Shown: piece after piece, positions 1-8,630 of the stretch
Numbering within the stretch: position 1 is the first letter of the stretch
Layout: each line of letters begins with the position of its first letter
Assembly (NCBI GenBank): GCA_965221595.1
Contig: OZ244900.1
Span: 3,100,001-3,164,000 of the forward strand
Origin: JAAXGX01 sp965221595
GTDB taxonomy: Bacteria > Acidobacteriota > Vicinamibacteria > Vicinamibacterales > UBA8438
Length of the DNA: 64,000 nt
Reading direction: 5' to 3'
Notes under the pieces: generated by a model
What the model saw: the letters and a program-made list of their open reading frames with translations, nothing else
The model's database searches: none
Told to the model about the DNA's origin: nothing
Program-made: the position numbers and the translations under genes

Positions 1-1650
1 TTCAACGTGCGCCGGGTGAGCGTGTGGAAGAACGAGCACTCGTTCCTCACCCGCGTGCCCAGCTCCATGGGCGGATCGGGGATCTTCCTCATGTCGCGGG
101 CGGCGACCCTGGTCGGGATCGAGGCGCCGGCGCAGTCGACGAATCTCGACATCAAGCCGTTCGCCATCACGGACCTGAGCAGCGACCACGTCGCGCACCC
201 GCCCGTTTACAACGCGTTCGGCGGCGATGCAGGCCTCGACGTCAAGTACGGCGTCACGCAGAACCTGGTGGCCGACCTGACGGTGAACACCGACTTCGCG
301 CAGGTCGAGGCCGACGAGCAGCAGGTGAACCTCACGCGGTTCAGCCTCTTCTTTCCCGAGAAGCGCGAGTTCTTCCTGGAGAACCAGGGCCTGTTCGCGT
401 TCGGCGGGGCCGGCTCCGGCGCGTTCGGCGGGAGCGGCAGCACGCCGATACTCTTCTACAGCCGTCGCATCGGCCTGCACGAGGGGCGCGAGGTCCCCAT
501 CCAGGCCGGCGGCCGGCTGAGCGGCCGCGTGGGCCGGTTCAGCATCGGGGCGCTGAACATCCGGACCGGCGACGCCCGGTTCGGCAACGCGCCGACGGAC
601 CAGGTGCAGGCCGCGAACTTCACCGTCGTGCGCGTCAAGCGGGACGTGCTGCGGCGCAGCAGCATCGGCGGCATCTTCACCCGGCGCGGCGGGTCGAACG
701 GCGGACCCGCGTGGAACGAAGCCTACGGCCTCGACGGCACGTTCGCCTTCTTCGACGACCTGACGATCAACACGTACTGGGCACAGACCCGCGCCGCCGA
801 ACGCCTCGCGGACGACGTCAGCTACCGCGGGCAGATCGACTACGCCGGCGACCGCTACGGCGTGCAGCTCGAGCACCTCGTGGTCGGGGACAACTTCAAT
901 CCGGAGGTGGGTTTCCTGCAGCGCGACGATTTCGAGCGCAGCTATGGCGCGTTCCGGTTCAGTCCGCGCCCGCACGCCATCGCGGCCATCCGCAAGCTGT
1001 ACTTCGAGGGGCGGCTCGACTACTTCACCGACCGGGTAGGCGTAGTCGAGACGCGGATAGCGCAGGGGCTGTTCTCCATCGAGTTCGAGAGCAGCGATCG
1101 CTTCGACGCCACCTACACGCGCAGCTACGAGTTCCTCGACCGACCCTTCCGCATTGCGTCCGACGTGACGCTGCCCATCGGCGGCTACCCTTTCCAGGAC
1201 GTGGAACTCGCCTACAACTTCGGACAGCAGCGGAGGCTGAGCGGCCGCCTGGGCGTCCAGCATGGCAGTTTCTACGGCGGCGAGAAGACAACGGCGCGGC
1301 TCGGGCTGGGCGGGTTCCGCGGCGGGCGGTTCGAGGTGTCGCCGCAGATCTCGGTGGAGCCCGGCTTCGAGCTCAACCGCATCGCGCTGCCCCAGGGGCG
1401 GTTCACCACGAACCTGGTGACGACGCGGACCACCTACACGGTCACCCCGCTCATGTTCGTCAGCGCGCTGCTGCAGTACAACTCCACCAGCCACTCGCTG
1501 GGCGCCAACGTCCGGCTACGCTGGGAGTATCAGCCCGGCAGCGAGCTGTTCGTCGTGTACAACGAGGAGCGCGACACGTTGACGCCCCGCCTGCCCGTAC
1601 TCCGGAACCGGGCGCTGATCGTCAAGTTCAACCGCCTGTTCCGCTTCTGA
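1..1650 (+). CDS. DUF5916-type outer-membrane protein, 5' end outside window
   Basis: Partial gene: the frame is open from base 1, so the N-terminus is missing. The visible ~549 residues resemble the C-terminal part of DUF5916 proteins, in which a CBM9-like sugar-binding domain precedes an outer-membrane beta-barrel. The motif FSLFFPEKREFFLENQG lies near visible residue 114. The rest has the alternating, aromatic-rich texture of beta-strands and ends in a terminal Phe (LFRF), as outer-membrane barrels do. The CBM9-like domain would lie upstream and is not seen. Function is unknown beyond a likely surface role in glycan binding or uptake. The next gene starts 134 bases downstream, so no operon link is evident. 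Confidence 0.8.
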   Translation, partial: FNVRRVSVWKNEHSFLTRVPSSMGGSGIFLMSRAATLVGIEAPAQSTNLDIKPFAITDLSSDHVAHPPVYNAFGGDAGLDVKYGVTQNLVADLTVNTDFAQVEADEQQVNLTRFSLFFPEKREFFLENQGLFAFGGAGSGAFGGSGSTPILFYSRRIGLHEGREVPIQAGGRLSGRVGRFSIGALNIRTGDARFGNAPTDQVQAANFTVVRVKRDVLRRSSIGGIFTRRGGSNGGPAWNEAYGLDGTFAFFDDLTINTYWAQTRAAERLADDVSYRGQIDYAGDRYGVQLEHLVVGDNFNPEVGFLQRDDFERSYGAFRFSPRPHAIAAIRKLYFEGRLDYFTDRVGVVETRIAQGLFSIEFESSDRFDATYTRSYEFLDRPFRIASDVTLPIGGYPFQDVELAYNFGQQRRLSGRLGVQHGSFYGGEKTTARLGLGGFRGGRFEVSPQISVEPGFELNRIALPQGRFTTNLVTTRTTYTVTPLMFVSALLQYNSTSHSLGANVRLRWEYQPGSELFVVYNEERDTLTPRLPVLRNRALIVKFNRLFRF

Positions 1651-1784
1651 GCGGCAGTCCCCGGCCTCGAACGTCGTGCCCGCCGCGCTGCGCAGCCGCT
1701 TCGAAATCGCGGAAATCGACCAGCCGGTCGCAACGGCGCCAGCGGGCGGTGGCATTCGCGGCAGGTGCGCGGTAGGCTCATAGG

Positions 1785-2816
1785 ATGGCTTCCGAGTTCC
1801 GGTTCTACACGCGAAACCAGCGCCCTCGCCGCGCGGCAGCGGCATGCTCGATCATCGTCGCGGTCCTGCTGATTCCCCTACCGGCCGCCGGCCAGGCCGA
1901 GGGTCCGACGACCGCAGCTCGCACACCGTGGGGCGATCCCGATCTGCAGGGCATCTGGTACTTCGGCACCGTCACGCCCATGGAGCGCCCCCCGGAGCTG
2001 GCCGGGCGGGCGGTGCTGACCGAGGAAGAGGCGGCCGCCTTCGAACAACGGTACGCCGCGGCCCGCGACCGGCCGAATCCACGCATCGGGGAGGCGTGTC
2101 CTGAAGAATTCTTCGCCTGCGAAGGGTCGGGGCTCGCGTACGAGTGGCGCATCTGGCTGGACCTCGGCACGACGGTCGTCAGCACGCGCCGCACGTCGCT
2201 GGTGGTGGAACCGCCGGACGGCCGCATCCCTGCACTGACCCCCGCGGGCGAGGCGCGACTGCTGGCGGAGCAGGCCGCGTTCGCCCGCGCCGCCGGACCC
2301 GAGGACTTCTTCCTGCACGACCGCTGCGTGGTCGGCTACAACTCGGGGCCGCCCATGACGCCCGGGCCGTCCCTGAACATCATGCAGGTGTTCCAGAGCC
2401 CGGGCTTCGTCGCAATCCGCCCGGAGATCGGCGACGCGCGGGTGATCGCCACCGACGGACGCGCGCGGGGTGCCTTCCGACAGTGGCAGGGCCAGCCGCG
2501 CGGCCGCTGGGATGGAGACACGCTGGTGGTGGAAACCCGCCACGCGCGCGTATTCATGAACGCGACGCGGGCGACACCGTGGCTGCGCCTCGTCGAACGC
2601 TTCACGCGCACCGACAACGACGAGCTGCTCTACGAGGTGCGCGTGGACGATCCGACCACCTGGACCCGGCCGTGGGCGTTCGAGCTGCCGATGACGCGCA
2701 GCGCCGGCCCGCTCTACGAGTACGGCTGTCACGAGGGCAACTACTCGCTGCCCGTCATGCTCGGTGGCGCCCGGCGGGCCGAGCGCGAGGCCGCCGCGGC
2801 GTCACCGGCGCGCTGA
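1785..2816 (+). CDS. secreted DLQGxW-family protein, copy 1
   Basis: A 343-residue exported protein of a family I recognise only by its motifs. A basic N-region and hydrophobic core (about residues 17-35, ending in PLPAAG) form a Sec signal. Then come TPWGDPDLQGIW (residues 47-58), TPMERP, RTSLVVEPPDGRIP, DRCVVGYNSGPPM, GRWDGDTLVVETRHA and the C-terminal CHEGNY. The two Cys in the RC and CHEGNY motifs are kept in the intact copies of this window and could form a disulfide (inference). No known catalytic motif is visible, so biochemical function is unknown. It converges on copy 2, with 13 bases between stop codons. The start is the first ATG before the signal; the ribosome-binding site is weak. 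Confidence 0.85.
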   Translation: MASEFRFYTRNQRPRRAAAACSIIVAVLLIPLPAAGQAEGPTTAARTPWGDPDLQGIWYFGTVTPMERPPELAGRAVLTEEEAAAFEQRYAAARDRPNPRIGEACPEEFFACEGSGLAYEWRIWLDLGTTVVSTRRTSLVVEPPDGRIPALTPAGEARLLAEQAAFARAAGPEDFFLHDRCVVGYNSGPPMTPGPSLNIMQVFQSPGFVAIRPEIGDARVIATDGRARGAFRQWQGQPRGRWDGDTLVVETRHARVFMNATRATPWLRLVERFTRTDNDELLYEVRVDDPTTWTRPWAFELPMTRSAGPLYEYGCHEGNYSLPVMLGGARRAEREAAAASPAR

Positions 2817-2836
2817 GTGTGCGCACCCGTCAGCGC
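2810..2836. terminator. possible bidirectional hairpin between convergent genes
   Basis: The 7-base arms GCGCTGA (2810-2816) and TCAGCGC (2830-2836) pair across a 13-base loop that itself contains GTGCGCAC. Both stop codons of the converging genes lie in the arms. There is no T-tract, so this is at best a weak structural terminator. Confidence 0.35.
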
Positions 2837-4047
2837 TGCAGCGGGTCGGCCTCGTCACCCGACTCGGCGAAGCCGCCGCCGAAGCCGCCGCAGGCGGTGG
2901 TGCCGCCGGCGATGCACAGGCTGGCCGGATCCGGGCCGTTGCCCGCCGCGAAGGCCCGCTCGCCGGCGCGCGCACCAGCGAGCAGACCCGGCAGCCCGTA
3001 GTTGCCCTCGTGGCAGCGGGGCTCCTTGTAGATGCGGTTGGCCTGGTTGTCCTGCAGGCTCAGCGCCAGGGTGACGGTCCAGGGCCGCACCCACGTGGTC
3101 GGGTCCTCCATCGTCGCGACATACTCGATCGTCTCGGCGTCGAGCCGCCGCCAGCGCTCGACCACGTGCAGGTTCTCGCGCGCGCCGTAGAAGTCGGTCT
3201 TGGGACTGAAGTTGGTGATGTCGACCACCAGCGTGTCACCCTCCCAGCGGCCGCGCGAATCGCCCCACCACTGCCGCACGTCGGACGGCAGATGCGGGCG
3301 GTCGGTCACCGGGATGACGCGCTGCCAGCCCTGCCCCTGGCCGGTGTCGTAGAAAATCGACACGGTGCCCGGGGCCTGCACCACCTGCAGGAAGAATCCC
3401 GTGGAGCCGCCGAAGTCGGGCAGGCGCGCGCCGATGCAGCGCTCCGACAGGCTGCGATCCTCGGGGCCGTAGGCGCGGTTCGAGTTGCGCGTCAGGTAGT
3501 GCGGCGCCGGCTCCTCCCAGCGTGGCGACCGCGGCGCGTAGGCCGGGCAGCCCGGCCGGCCCTCCCTGCAGGCGTCGGTGGACTGCAGGAGCGCGCGGTG
3601 GTACTCGTTCATGGCGTCCCGCCGCGCCTGCACCGTCGGCGTGACGGCGGGCAACCGCCCGTCCGGCGGGTCGATGATGAGCGAAGTCCGCTCGCCGAGG
3701 TGCTTGTGGGTCAGGAAGATCGACGCGTCGTAGGCACCGCCGACGTCCTGCTCGCTGCCCGGCTCCGAGCGCCGCGTGCCGAGCAGCCGCGCGCGCTCGC
3801 TGTCGATGGCGGCCCGCTCCTCCTCCGTGAAGAACTCGCGGTCGGCGTAGCGCGCGGGCCGCTCGAGCGGCGTGTCGTAGTTCGTGGTCCAGATGCCCTG
3901 CAGGTCCGGGTCGCCCCACGCGGTGCGGAACCCGGCGTCCGGCGCCGGGGCCTGCCCCGCGAGGGTGGCGGACGCCAGTCGCAGCAGTACGACCACGGCC
4001 GCGAGGATTGCCAGCACGCCGGTCAGCTCGATGACTCGTCTCCGCAT
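2830..4047 (-). CDS. secreted DLQGxW-family protein, long variant, copy 2
   Basis: A 405-residue member of the DLQGxW family. The start chosen is the ATG of MRRRVIEL, directly before a hydrophobic segment (about residues 6-30) read as a signal peptide or anchor. Motifs in order: AWGDPDLQGIW (43-53), RTSLIIDPPDGRLP, SERCIGARLPDF, GDSRGRWEGDTLVVDITNF and CHEGNYGLPGLLAGARAGE. It is longer than its paralogues for two reasons: an insertion of some 50-60 residues before the RC motif, and a C-terminal tail with two extra Cys in a Gly-rich stretch. The fragment at 49432-49698 is closer to this copy than to the others, since both share the block GQGQGWQR and the wording around it. Function unknown. 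Confidence 0.85.
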   Translation of the reverse strand: MRRRVIELTGVLAILAAVVVLLRLASATLAGQAPAPDAGFRTAWGDPDLQGIWTTNYDTPLERPARYADREFFTEEERAAIDSERARLLGTRRSEPGSEQDVGGAYDASIFLTHKHLGERTSLIIDPPDGRLPAVTPTVQARRDAMNEYHRALLQSTDACREGRPGCPAYAPRSPRWEEPAPHYLTRNSNRAYGPEDRSLSERCIGARLPDFGGSTGFFLQVVQAPGTVSIFYDTGQGQGWQRVIPVTDRPHLPSDVRQWWGDSRGRWEGDTLVVDITNFSPKTDFYGARENLHVVERWRRLDAETIEYVATMEDPTTWVRPWTVTLALSLQDNQANRIYKEPRCHEGNYGLPGLLAGARAGERAFAAGNGPDPASLCIAGGTTACGGFGGGFAESGDEADPLQR

Positions 4048-4107
4048 GGTCGGACCTCCGGACACCAACCGGACGCCGCGCACAGCGCGGCGCCGATCAC
4101 GTTGCCG

Positions 4108-5085
4108 TCACTGGCCGAGCTCGTCGTAGATGGTCTGCACGGCGCGGGCCGCGCCGGACAGGTCGTAGTCGGGGTAGCGCGGCTGCAGATCCAGGCCGGC
4201 GACGGCCTCATCCACGCTGCGGCCGGCCTCGAACGCGGCGCGCACCGCCGCGCGCAGGTCGCGCAGGAACGCCGCGTACTCCCGGAAGTCGTCCCAGGTG
4301 GTCCAGCCCCGCACGGGACTGCCCGTCGGCGGGGGTGCGTGGCCGGGCATCACGTGCTCGACGTCCGCGATGCCCGCCAGCGCGCGCGTCAGCGTGTCCG
4401 GGTAGGCCAGGCCGCTGCCGCCGTTGGCCCGATCGATGAACGGGGCGGCCTTGCGCGGGAACAGGTCGCCGACGTGCGCCGTGGCCAGCGCGGGAAAGAC
4501 CACGATCGTGTCGCCGCTCGTGTGGGCGGGACCGAAATGGTATAGATCGATCCGGTCGCGGCCCTCGAACAGCGAGAGGGTGTCGCGATACGTCTCGTTC
4601 GGCAGAAAGCGGGCGTTGTCGCCGGCAAAAATCTCCGACCCCGCCATCCCGCCCCGGGCGTTCTCGTGCGCCACGATGCGCACCACCTCGGAGAAGTCCG
4701 GGTTGCTGCCGGTGTGGTCGCCGTGCTGGTGGGTGTTGATGAGCGTGGTGACCGGCTCGTCGGTCACCGCGCGCACCGCAGCGAGGATGGCCGGGCCCCA
4801 GCCCGGGTTCTTCGTATCGACGAGCACGACCCCGTGTTCGTCGGTGACGAGCATCGCCGTATGCCCGCCGCCCCCGCTGACGAGGTACAGGTTCTCGGCC
4901 ACGCCCATCGACTGGACGGCCACCGCACGCCGCTCCTGCGCCGGCTGGCCGGCGGCGACTGCCGTCAGCGCGCCGGCCAGCAGGAGACCGGGTACGATTG
5001 CCCGCCGCAGGTGCGCTCGTTGCGTTCCTGCGGACGGCGCGGCCGAAGTCCTATGGCCTCGATCGTCAGGCCGGACACTGGGCAC
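4108..5085 (-). CDS. exported metallo-beta-lactamase-fold hydrolase
   Basis: The product is a ~325-residue metal-dependent hydrolase of the MBL superfamily. The zinc-binding signature THQHGDHTG is followed by further His/Asp ligands in GPAHTSGDT, GDLFP and MPGHAPP, in the expected order. Family members act on ester, amide or phosphoester bonds; the substrate here cannot be told. A hydrophobic segment (RAIVPGLLLAGALTAVAAGQ) suggests export. The start taken is GTG at 5085, whose first base is the last base of the upstream RTX gene's TAG stop. That one-base overlap implies translational coupling with the RTX gene. A start further upstream, inside the RTX gene, is open in frame but unlikely. Confidence 0.8.
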   Translation of the reverse strand: MPSVRPDDRGHRTSAAPSAGTQRAHLRRAIVPGLLLAGALTAVAAGQPAQERRAVAVQSMGVAENLYLVSGGGGHTAMLVTDEHGVVLVDTKNPGWGPAILAAVRAVTDEPVTTLINTHQHGDHTGSNPDFSEVVRIVAHENARGGMAGSEIFAGDNARFLPNETYRDTLSLFEGRDRIDLYHFGPAHTSGDTIVVFPALATAHVGDLFPRKAAPFIDRANGGSGLAYPDTLTRALAGIADVEHVMPGHAPPPTGSPVRGWTTWDDFREYAAFLRDLRAAVRAAFEAGRSVDEAVAGLDLQPRYPDYDLSGAARAVQTIYDELGQ

Positions 5086-7520
5086 TAGATGATGAAGTCG
5101 TCCGGGTCCAGGTCCCAGGGCGTCGAGCCAGCCCGGACCGCGAAGATACGACCGCCGTCCTCGAGGCCCAGTCCGTACGCCGTCCCGACGCCCCGACTCC
5201 CACTGAAGGTGATGTTGTTGCCGAAGGCCAGCCACCAACCGCCGGTAAGGTCCCAGTAGGCGCCGTCGAGCAACGCCGCGAACTGTTCCTCGGTCAACTC
5301 GTACGGGCGGAGATCGATCTTGTCCCCGTCGACCCAGGAGAAGTCCTGGATGATATCGGGGCCGTTGTCGGGTCCGAAGACGAACGTATCGGCTCCCGAG
5401 CCGCCGTTGAGAAAATCGGCTTGCGAGCCGCCCTCGAGCGTGTCGTCGCCGGACCCGCCCTCCATGGAGTCGACGCCGGACCCGCCTATCAGCAGGTCAT
5501 CCCCGGACCCGCCCTCGAGCCAGTCCATGCCGTCGCCGCCGATGAGCGTGTCGTCGCCGCCGTAGGCGAACAGGCCGCCCTCCACGTCCCTCGTGTTCGG
5601 CAAGTCCCAGTCGTCGCCGCGGCCGCCGTCGAGCAGGTTGTCTTCCTCGTTGCCACGCAGCAGGTCGTTGTTGTGTCGGGTACCAATGACGCCCTCGATG
5701 CTGTGGAGGATGTCGCCGGCGGCGTGCCCGCCCTGGACCGTCTGTGCCAGGCCGGCCGCGTTCGTGCGCAGGTCGATGGTCACCTTCGCGTTCGACCCGC
5801 TGTAGTCGGCCACGTCCAGCCCCGTATCGGCCGCATAGGTCCCGTCCGCATTGAGACCGCCACCGAGCAGCAGGTCGGCGCCCGCCCCGCCGCCCAGCGT
5901 ATCGTTGCCCGCGCCGCCCCCGAGCGTGTCGTTGGCGTCGCTGCCGCTGAGCATGTCGTCGCCGTCGCCGCCGTCCAGGGTATCGGTCCCGTCGCCGCCG
6001 TCGAGCGTGTCGTCGCCGGCGCCACCTTCCAGCGTGTCGATCCCGGCGCCACCTTCCAGCGTGTCGTTGCCGTCGCCGCCCTGCAGGGTGTCGGTCCCGT
6101 CGCCGCCTGCGAGCCGGTCGTCCCCGGCCTCACCCTGCAGGTCGTCCTCGCCTGCGCCGCCGTCGAGCCAGTCGTTCCCGGCGCCGCCCCTGAGCGTGTC
6201 GTTGCCGGCCAGACCGAACAGACCGCCCTCGACCGCCGGCGTCTCCGGGTCGTCCCAGTCGTCGCCGGCCCCGCCCAGCAGCAGGTTGGCTGCATCGGTG
6301 CCCCGCAGCAGGTCGGCGTAGTCGCTGCCCGTGAGGTTCTCGATGCCGTGCAGGACGTCGCCCTCGGCGTACCCGCCCACGCCGACCGCGCCCTCCTGGC
6401 CGGCCGGCTGGCCGCGCGGCACCCGGCTCAGATCGACCGTCACGCCCGCGCCCGACCCGCTGTAGTCGACCGTGTCCCGCCCCGTATCGAGCGCAAAGGA
6501 CCCGTCCGCAGCCAGACGGCCGCCCAGCAGCACGTCGGAGCCGGGGCTCGCCGTCAGCGTGTCGTTGCCGTCCGCGCCCTGCAGCGTGTCGTCGCCCAGT
6601 TCGCCCAGCAGCAGGTCGTCGTCGTCGCCGCCGTCGAGGACGTCGTCGTCCTTGCCGCCGCGCAACGTGTCGTTGCCCCCGGCGCCCCGCAACGTGTCGT
6701 TGCCCTGGTTGCCGAAGATCTTGTTGCCCAGGTCGTCGCCCGTCAGCACGTCGCCGAACGCCGAGCCGCGGAGGTTGGCGATGCCTGCCAGCAGGTCGCC
6801 GGCCGCGTGGCCACCCGCCGCGTGCGGGTTGGCCGCCGTCGCTGCGGCTGCCGTCACGCCCAGGTTCACCGTCACCGCCGCGTCCGACAGCGTGTACTCG
6901 GCGATGTCCTCGCCATCGCCCCCGTTCAGCGTGTCGGCGCCCGCACCGCCTTCCAGCACGTCATTGCCGGCGCCGCCCGCGAGAATGTCGTCGTCGGCGC
7001 CGCCGAAGAGCCAGTCCGCGCCCGGTCCCCCCGTCAGGTCGTCGATGCCGGCGTCGCCGTAGAGGGTGTCGTTGCCGACTTCGTCCGCGCTGCCCAGCTG
7101 ATCCTCGCCCGGACCGCCGCGCAGCAGGTCGTTGCCGCGGCCACCGAGGATCTCGTCGTTGCCGCCATTGCCGAAGAGGTGGTTGGCTGCGTGGCTGCCG
7201 ACCAGCCTGTCGGGGAAGTGCGAGCCCCAGATGGCCTCGATGCCCGTCAGCGAGTCGCCCTCGGCGTCACCGCCGCGAACCGGGGCGGCTGCGCCGAAGT
7301 TCGCGCCCAGATCGACATGCACGCCGCGCGGCGACGGCGTGTAACTGGCGATGTCCCAGCCGGGACCGCCGTCCAGCGCGTCGCCGCCCGAGCCCCCGAC
7401 CAGCCGGTCGTTCCCGCTGCCGCCGCTGAGCTGGTCGTCGCCCGCCCCGCCCCAGACGATGTCATCGCCAGGACCGCCGAACAGGATGTTGTCGTACGGG
7501 TTGCCGCCAATTATCGCCAC
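5085..7520 (-). CDS. RTX repeat calcium-binding secreted protein
   Basis: An 811-residue protein made almost wholly of GGxGxDxLxGG-type RTX nonapeptides, which bind calcium and fold into beta-rolls outside the cell. The repeats are grouped in four larger units. Each has a spacer of the form YxxSxxxVxVxL followed by GGxAxGDxLxxI (for example VDYSGSGAGVTVDLS). The C-terminus (DGDKIDLRPYELTEEQF, then a tail ending DPDDFII) resembles the uncleaved C-terminal signal of type I-secreted RTX proteins. No protease, lipase or adhesin domain is seen, and no ABC/HlyD/TolC genes lie in the window. The start is GTG with GGGAGAGGG just upstream. It is the first gene of a pair with the MBL hydrolase. Confidence 0.9.
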   Translation of the reverse strand: MAIIGGNPYDNILFGGPGDDIVWGGAGDDQLSGGSGNDRLVGGSGGDALDGGPGWDIASYTPSPRGVHVDLGANFGAAAPVRGGDAEGDSLTGIEAIWGSHFPDRLVGSHAANHLFGNGGNDEILGGRGNDLLRGGPGEDQLGSADEVGNDTLYGDAGIDDLTGGPGADWLFGGADDDILAGGAGNDVLEGGAGADTLNGGDGEDIAEYTLSDAAVTVNLGVTAAAATAANPHAAGGHAAGDLLAGIANLRGSAFGDVLTGDDLGNKIFGNQGNDTLRGAGGNDTLRGGKDDDVLDGGDDDDLLLGELGDDTLQGADGNDTLTASPGSDVLLGGRLAADGSFALDTGRDTVDYSGSGAGVTVDLSRVPRGQPAGQEGAVGVGGYAEGDVLHGIENLTGSDYADLLRGTDAANLLLGGAGDDWDDPETPAVEGGLFGLAGNDTLRGGAGNDWLDGGAGEDDLQGEAGDDRLAGGDGTDTLQGGDGNDTLEGGAGIDTLEGGAGDDTLDGGDGTDTLDGGDGDDMLSGSDANDTLGGGAGNDTLGGGAGADLLLGGGLNADGTYAADTGLDVADYSGSNAKVTIDLRTNAAGLAQTVQGGHAAGDILHSIEGVIGTRHNNDLLRGNEEDNLLDGGRGDDWDLPNTRDVEGGLFAYGGDDTLIGGDGMDWLEGGSGDDLLIGGSGVDSMEGGSGDDTLEGGSQADFLNGGSGADTFVFGPDNGPDIIQDFSWVDGDKIDLRPYELTEEQFAALLDGAYWDLTGGWWLAFGNNITFSGSRGVGTAYGLGLEDGGRIFAVRAGSTPWDLDPDDFII

Positions 7521-7576
7521 GTCCCTCTCCCTGTGCCATCAGTACAAGTCAGAACAAACACGCGGCAGATGATAGC

Positions 7577-8536
7577 ATGGCAGCGGAGGGCTTCGTGCGC
7601 AGAGCCGACGTCGGGCTTGCGTTCATCGGTATCCTGCTGCTGCTGCCGGCGGCGGCGGGCGCGCAGGCGGCTGCGAACGCCGCCGGCGGCGTCCCGCGCA
7701 CCCCCTGGGGCGCCCCGGACCTGACGGGCTACTGGACGTACGACACCACCACGCCCCTGGAGCGCCCGCCGGAGCTGGCAGGCAAGGCGGTGCTGACGCC
7801 GGCCGAGGCCGCCGCGTTTCTCGACGAACGCTACGCCAGCATCGGCCGCGAGCGGGCCCTGCAGCTCAACGCGGACTGGTGGGTGCCCGGGGATCTGACG
7901 AGCGGCCGCACGGCGCTCATCGTCGATCCGCCCGACGGGCGGATACCCCCGCGGACGGCGTCCGGGCAGGCCCGGCTCGCCAGGCTCGCCCCCGCCCTCA
8001 GAACCCGCCAGGCAGACGGGCCCGAGGATCGCGAGCGCTACGAGCGGTGCATCATGGGCCGCTCGATCCCGATGGAGGCCAGGCCCGCGCCGCGCCTGTT
8101 CCAGGTCTTCCAGACGCAGGACCACGTGGTGCTGCTCAACGAGCAGAACTTCGAGATCCGCATCGTCCCGCTGACGGCCGCCCCGCCGCTTCCCGCTCCA
8201 ATCCGCCAGTGGCGCGGCGAGGGACGCGGACGGTGGGAGGACGACACGCTCGTCATCGAGACCACCAACTTCAACGGCAAGTGGACGCTGCACGGCGCCG
8301 GTCCGGAGCTGCTGCTCGTCGAGCGGCTCGCGTTCGCCGCCCCGGACACGCTGCAGTACGAGTTCACCGTGCACGATCCGGCGTCGTTCGCCCGCCCCTG
8401 GACCGTGCAGTTTCCCATCGCGCGCGCGGCCGGGCCACTCTACGAATTCGCCTGCCACGAAGGCAACTACAGCCTGCCGCTCATCCTGCGCGGCGCGCGC
8501 GCCGAGGAAGCGGCGACCGCCGAGGCAGCGCGCTAG
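7577..8536 (+). CDS. secreted DLQGxW-family protein, short variant, copy 3
   Basis: A 319-residue exported member of the family, with a hydrophobic signal (LAFIGILLLLPAAAGAQA, about residues 13-31). The first motif has drifted to TPWGAPDLTGYW, so the usual QG is TG. It keeps TPLERPPELAG, RTALIVDPPDGRIPP, YERCIMG, GRWEDDTLVIETTNFNGKW and the C-terminal CHEGNYSLPLILRGARAEE. The region between the RTS and RC motifs is short, which explains its small size. It is transcribed away from the RTX gene, with 56 bases between the start codons. Function unknown; it is the most divergent of the intact canonical copies in the N-terminal motif. Confidence 0.85.
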   Translation: MAAEGFVRRADVGLAFIGILLLLPAAAGAQAAANAAGGVPRTPWGAPDLTGYWTYDTTTPLERPPELAGKAVLTPAEAAAFLDERYASIGRERALQLNADWWVPGDLTSGRTALIVDPPDGRIPPRTASGQARLARLAPALRTRQADGPEDRERYERCIMGRSIPMEARPAPRLFQVFQTQDHVVLLNEQNFEIRIVPLTAAPPLPAPIRQWRGEGRGRWEDDTLVIETTNFNGKWTLHGAGPELLLVERLAFAAPDTLQYEFTVHDPASFARPWTVQFPIARAAGPLYEFACHEGNYSLPLILRGARAEEAATAEAAR

Positions 8537-8630
8537 CGCCGGCGCGGGCCGGGCAGATTTCCGCCCCGGTACTGTCCACGGCGGGATGCGGGCGCGCCGG
8601 GAACCGGACCGCGGCCGGGCGCCGGGTGGC

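Noticed and set aside
2764..4545. Long plus-strand open frame
   Set aside because: Antisense to DLQGxW copy 2 and the MBL hydrolase; no motif and no ribosome-binding site.
5900..6700. Short periodic DNA repeats resembling a CRISPR array
   Set aside because: The period is 27 bases without unique spacers, in frame, and encodes RTX nonapeptides.
4998..7724. Plus-strand open frame with a regular VVAVAALQGVGP-like pattern
   Set aside because: It is the complement of the RTX repeats; the periodicity comes from the RTX codons. The minus-strand frame has the real motifs, start and stop.
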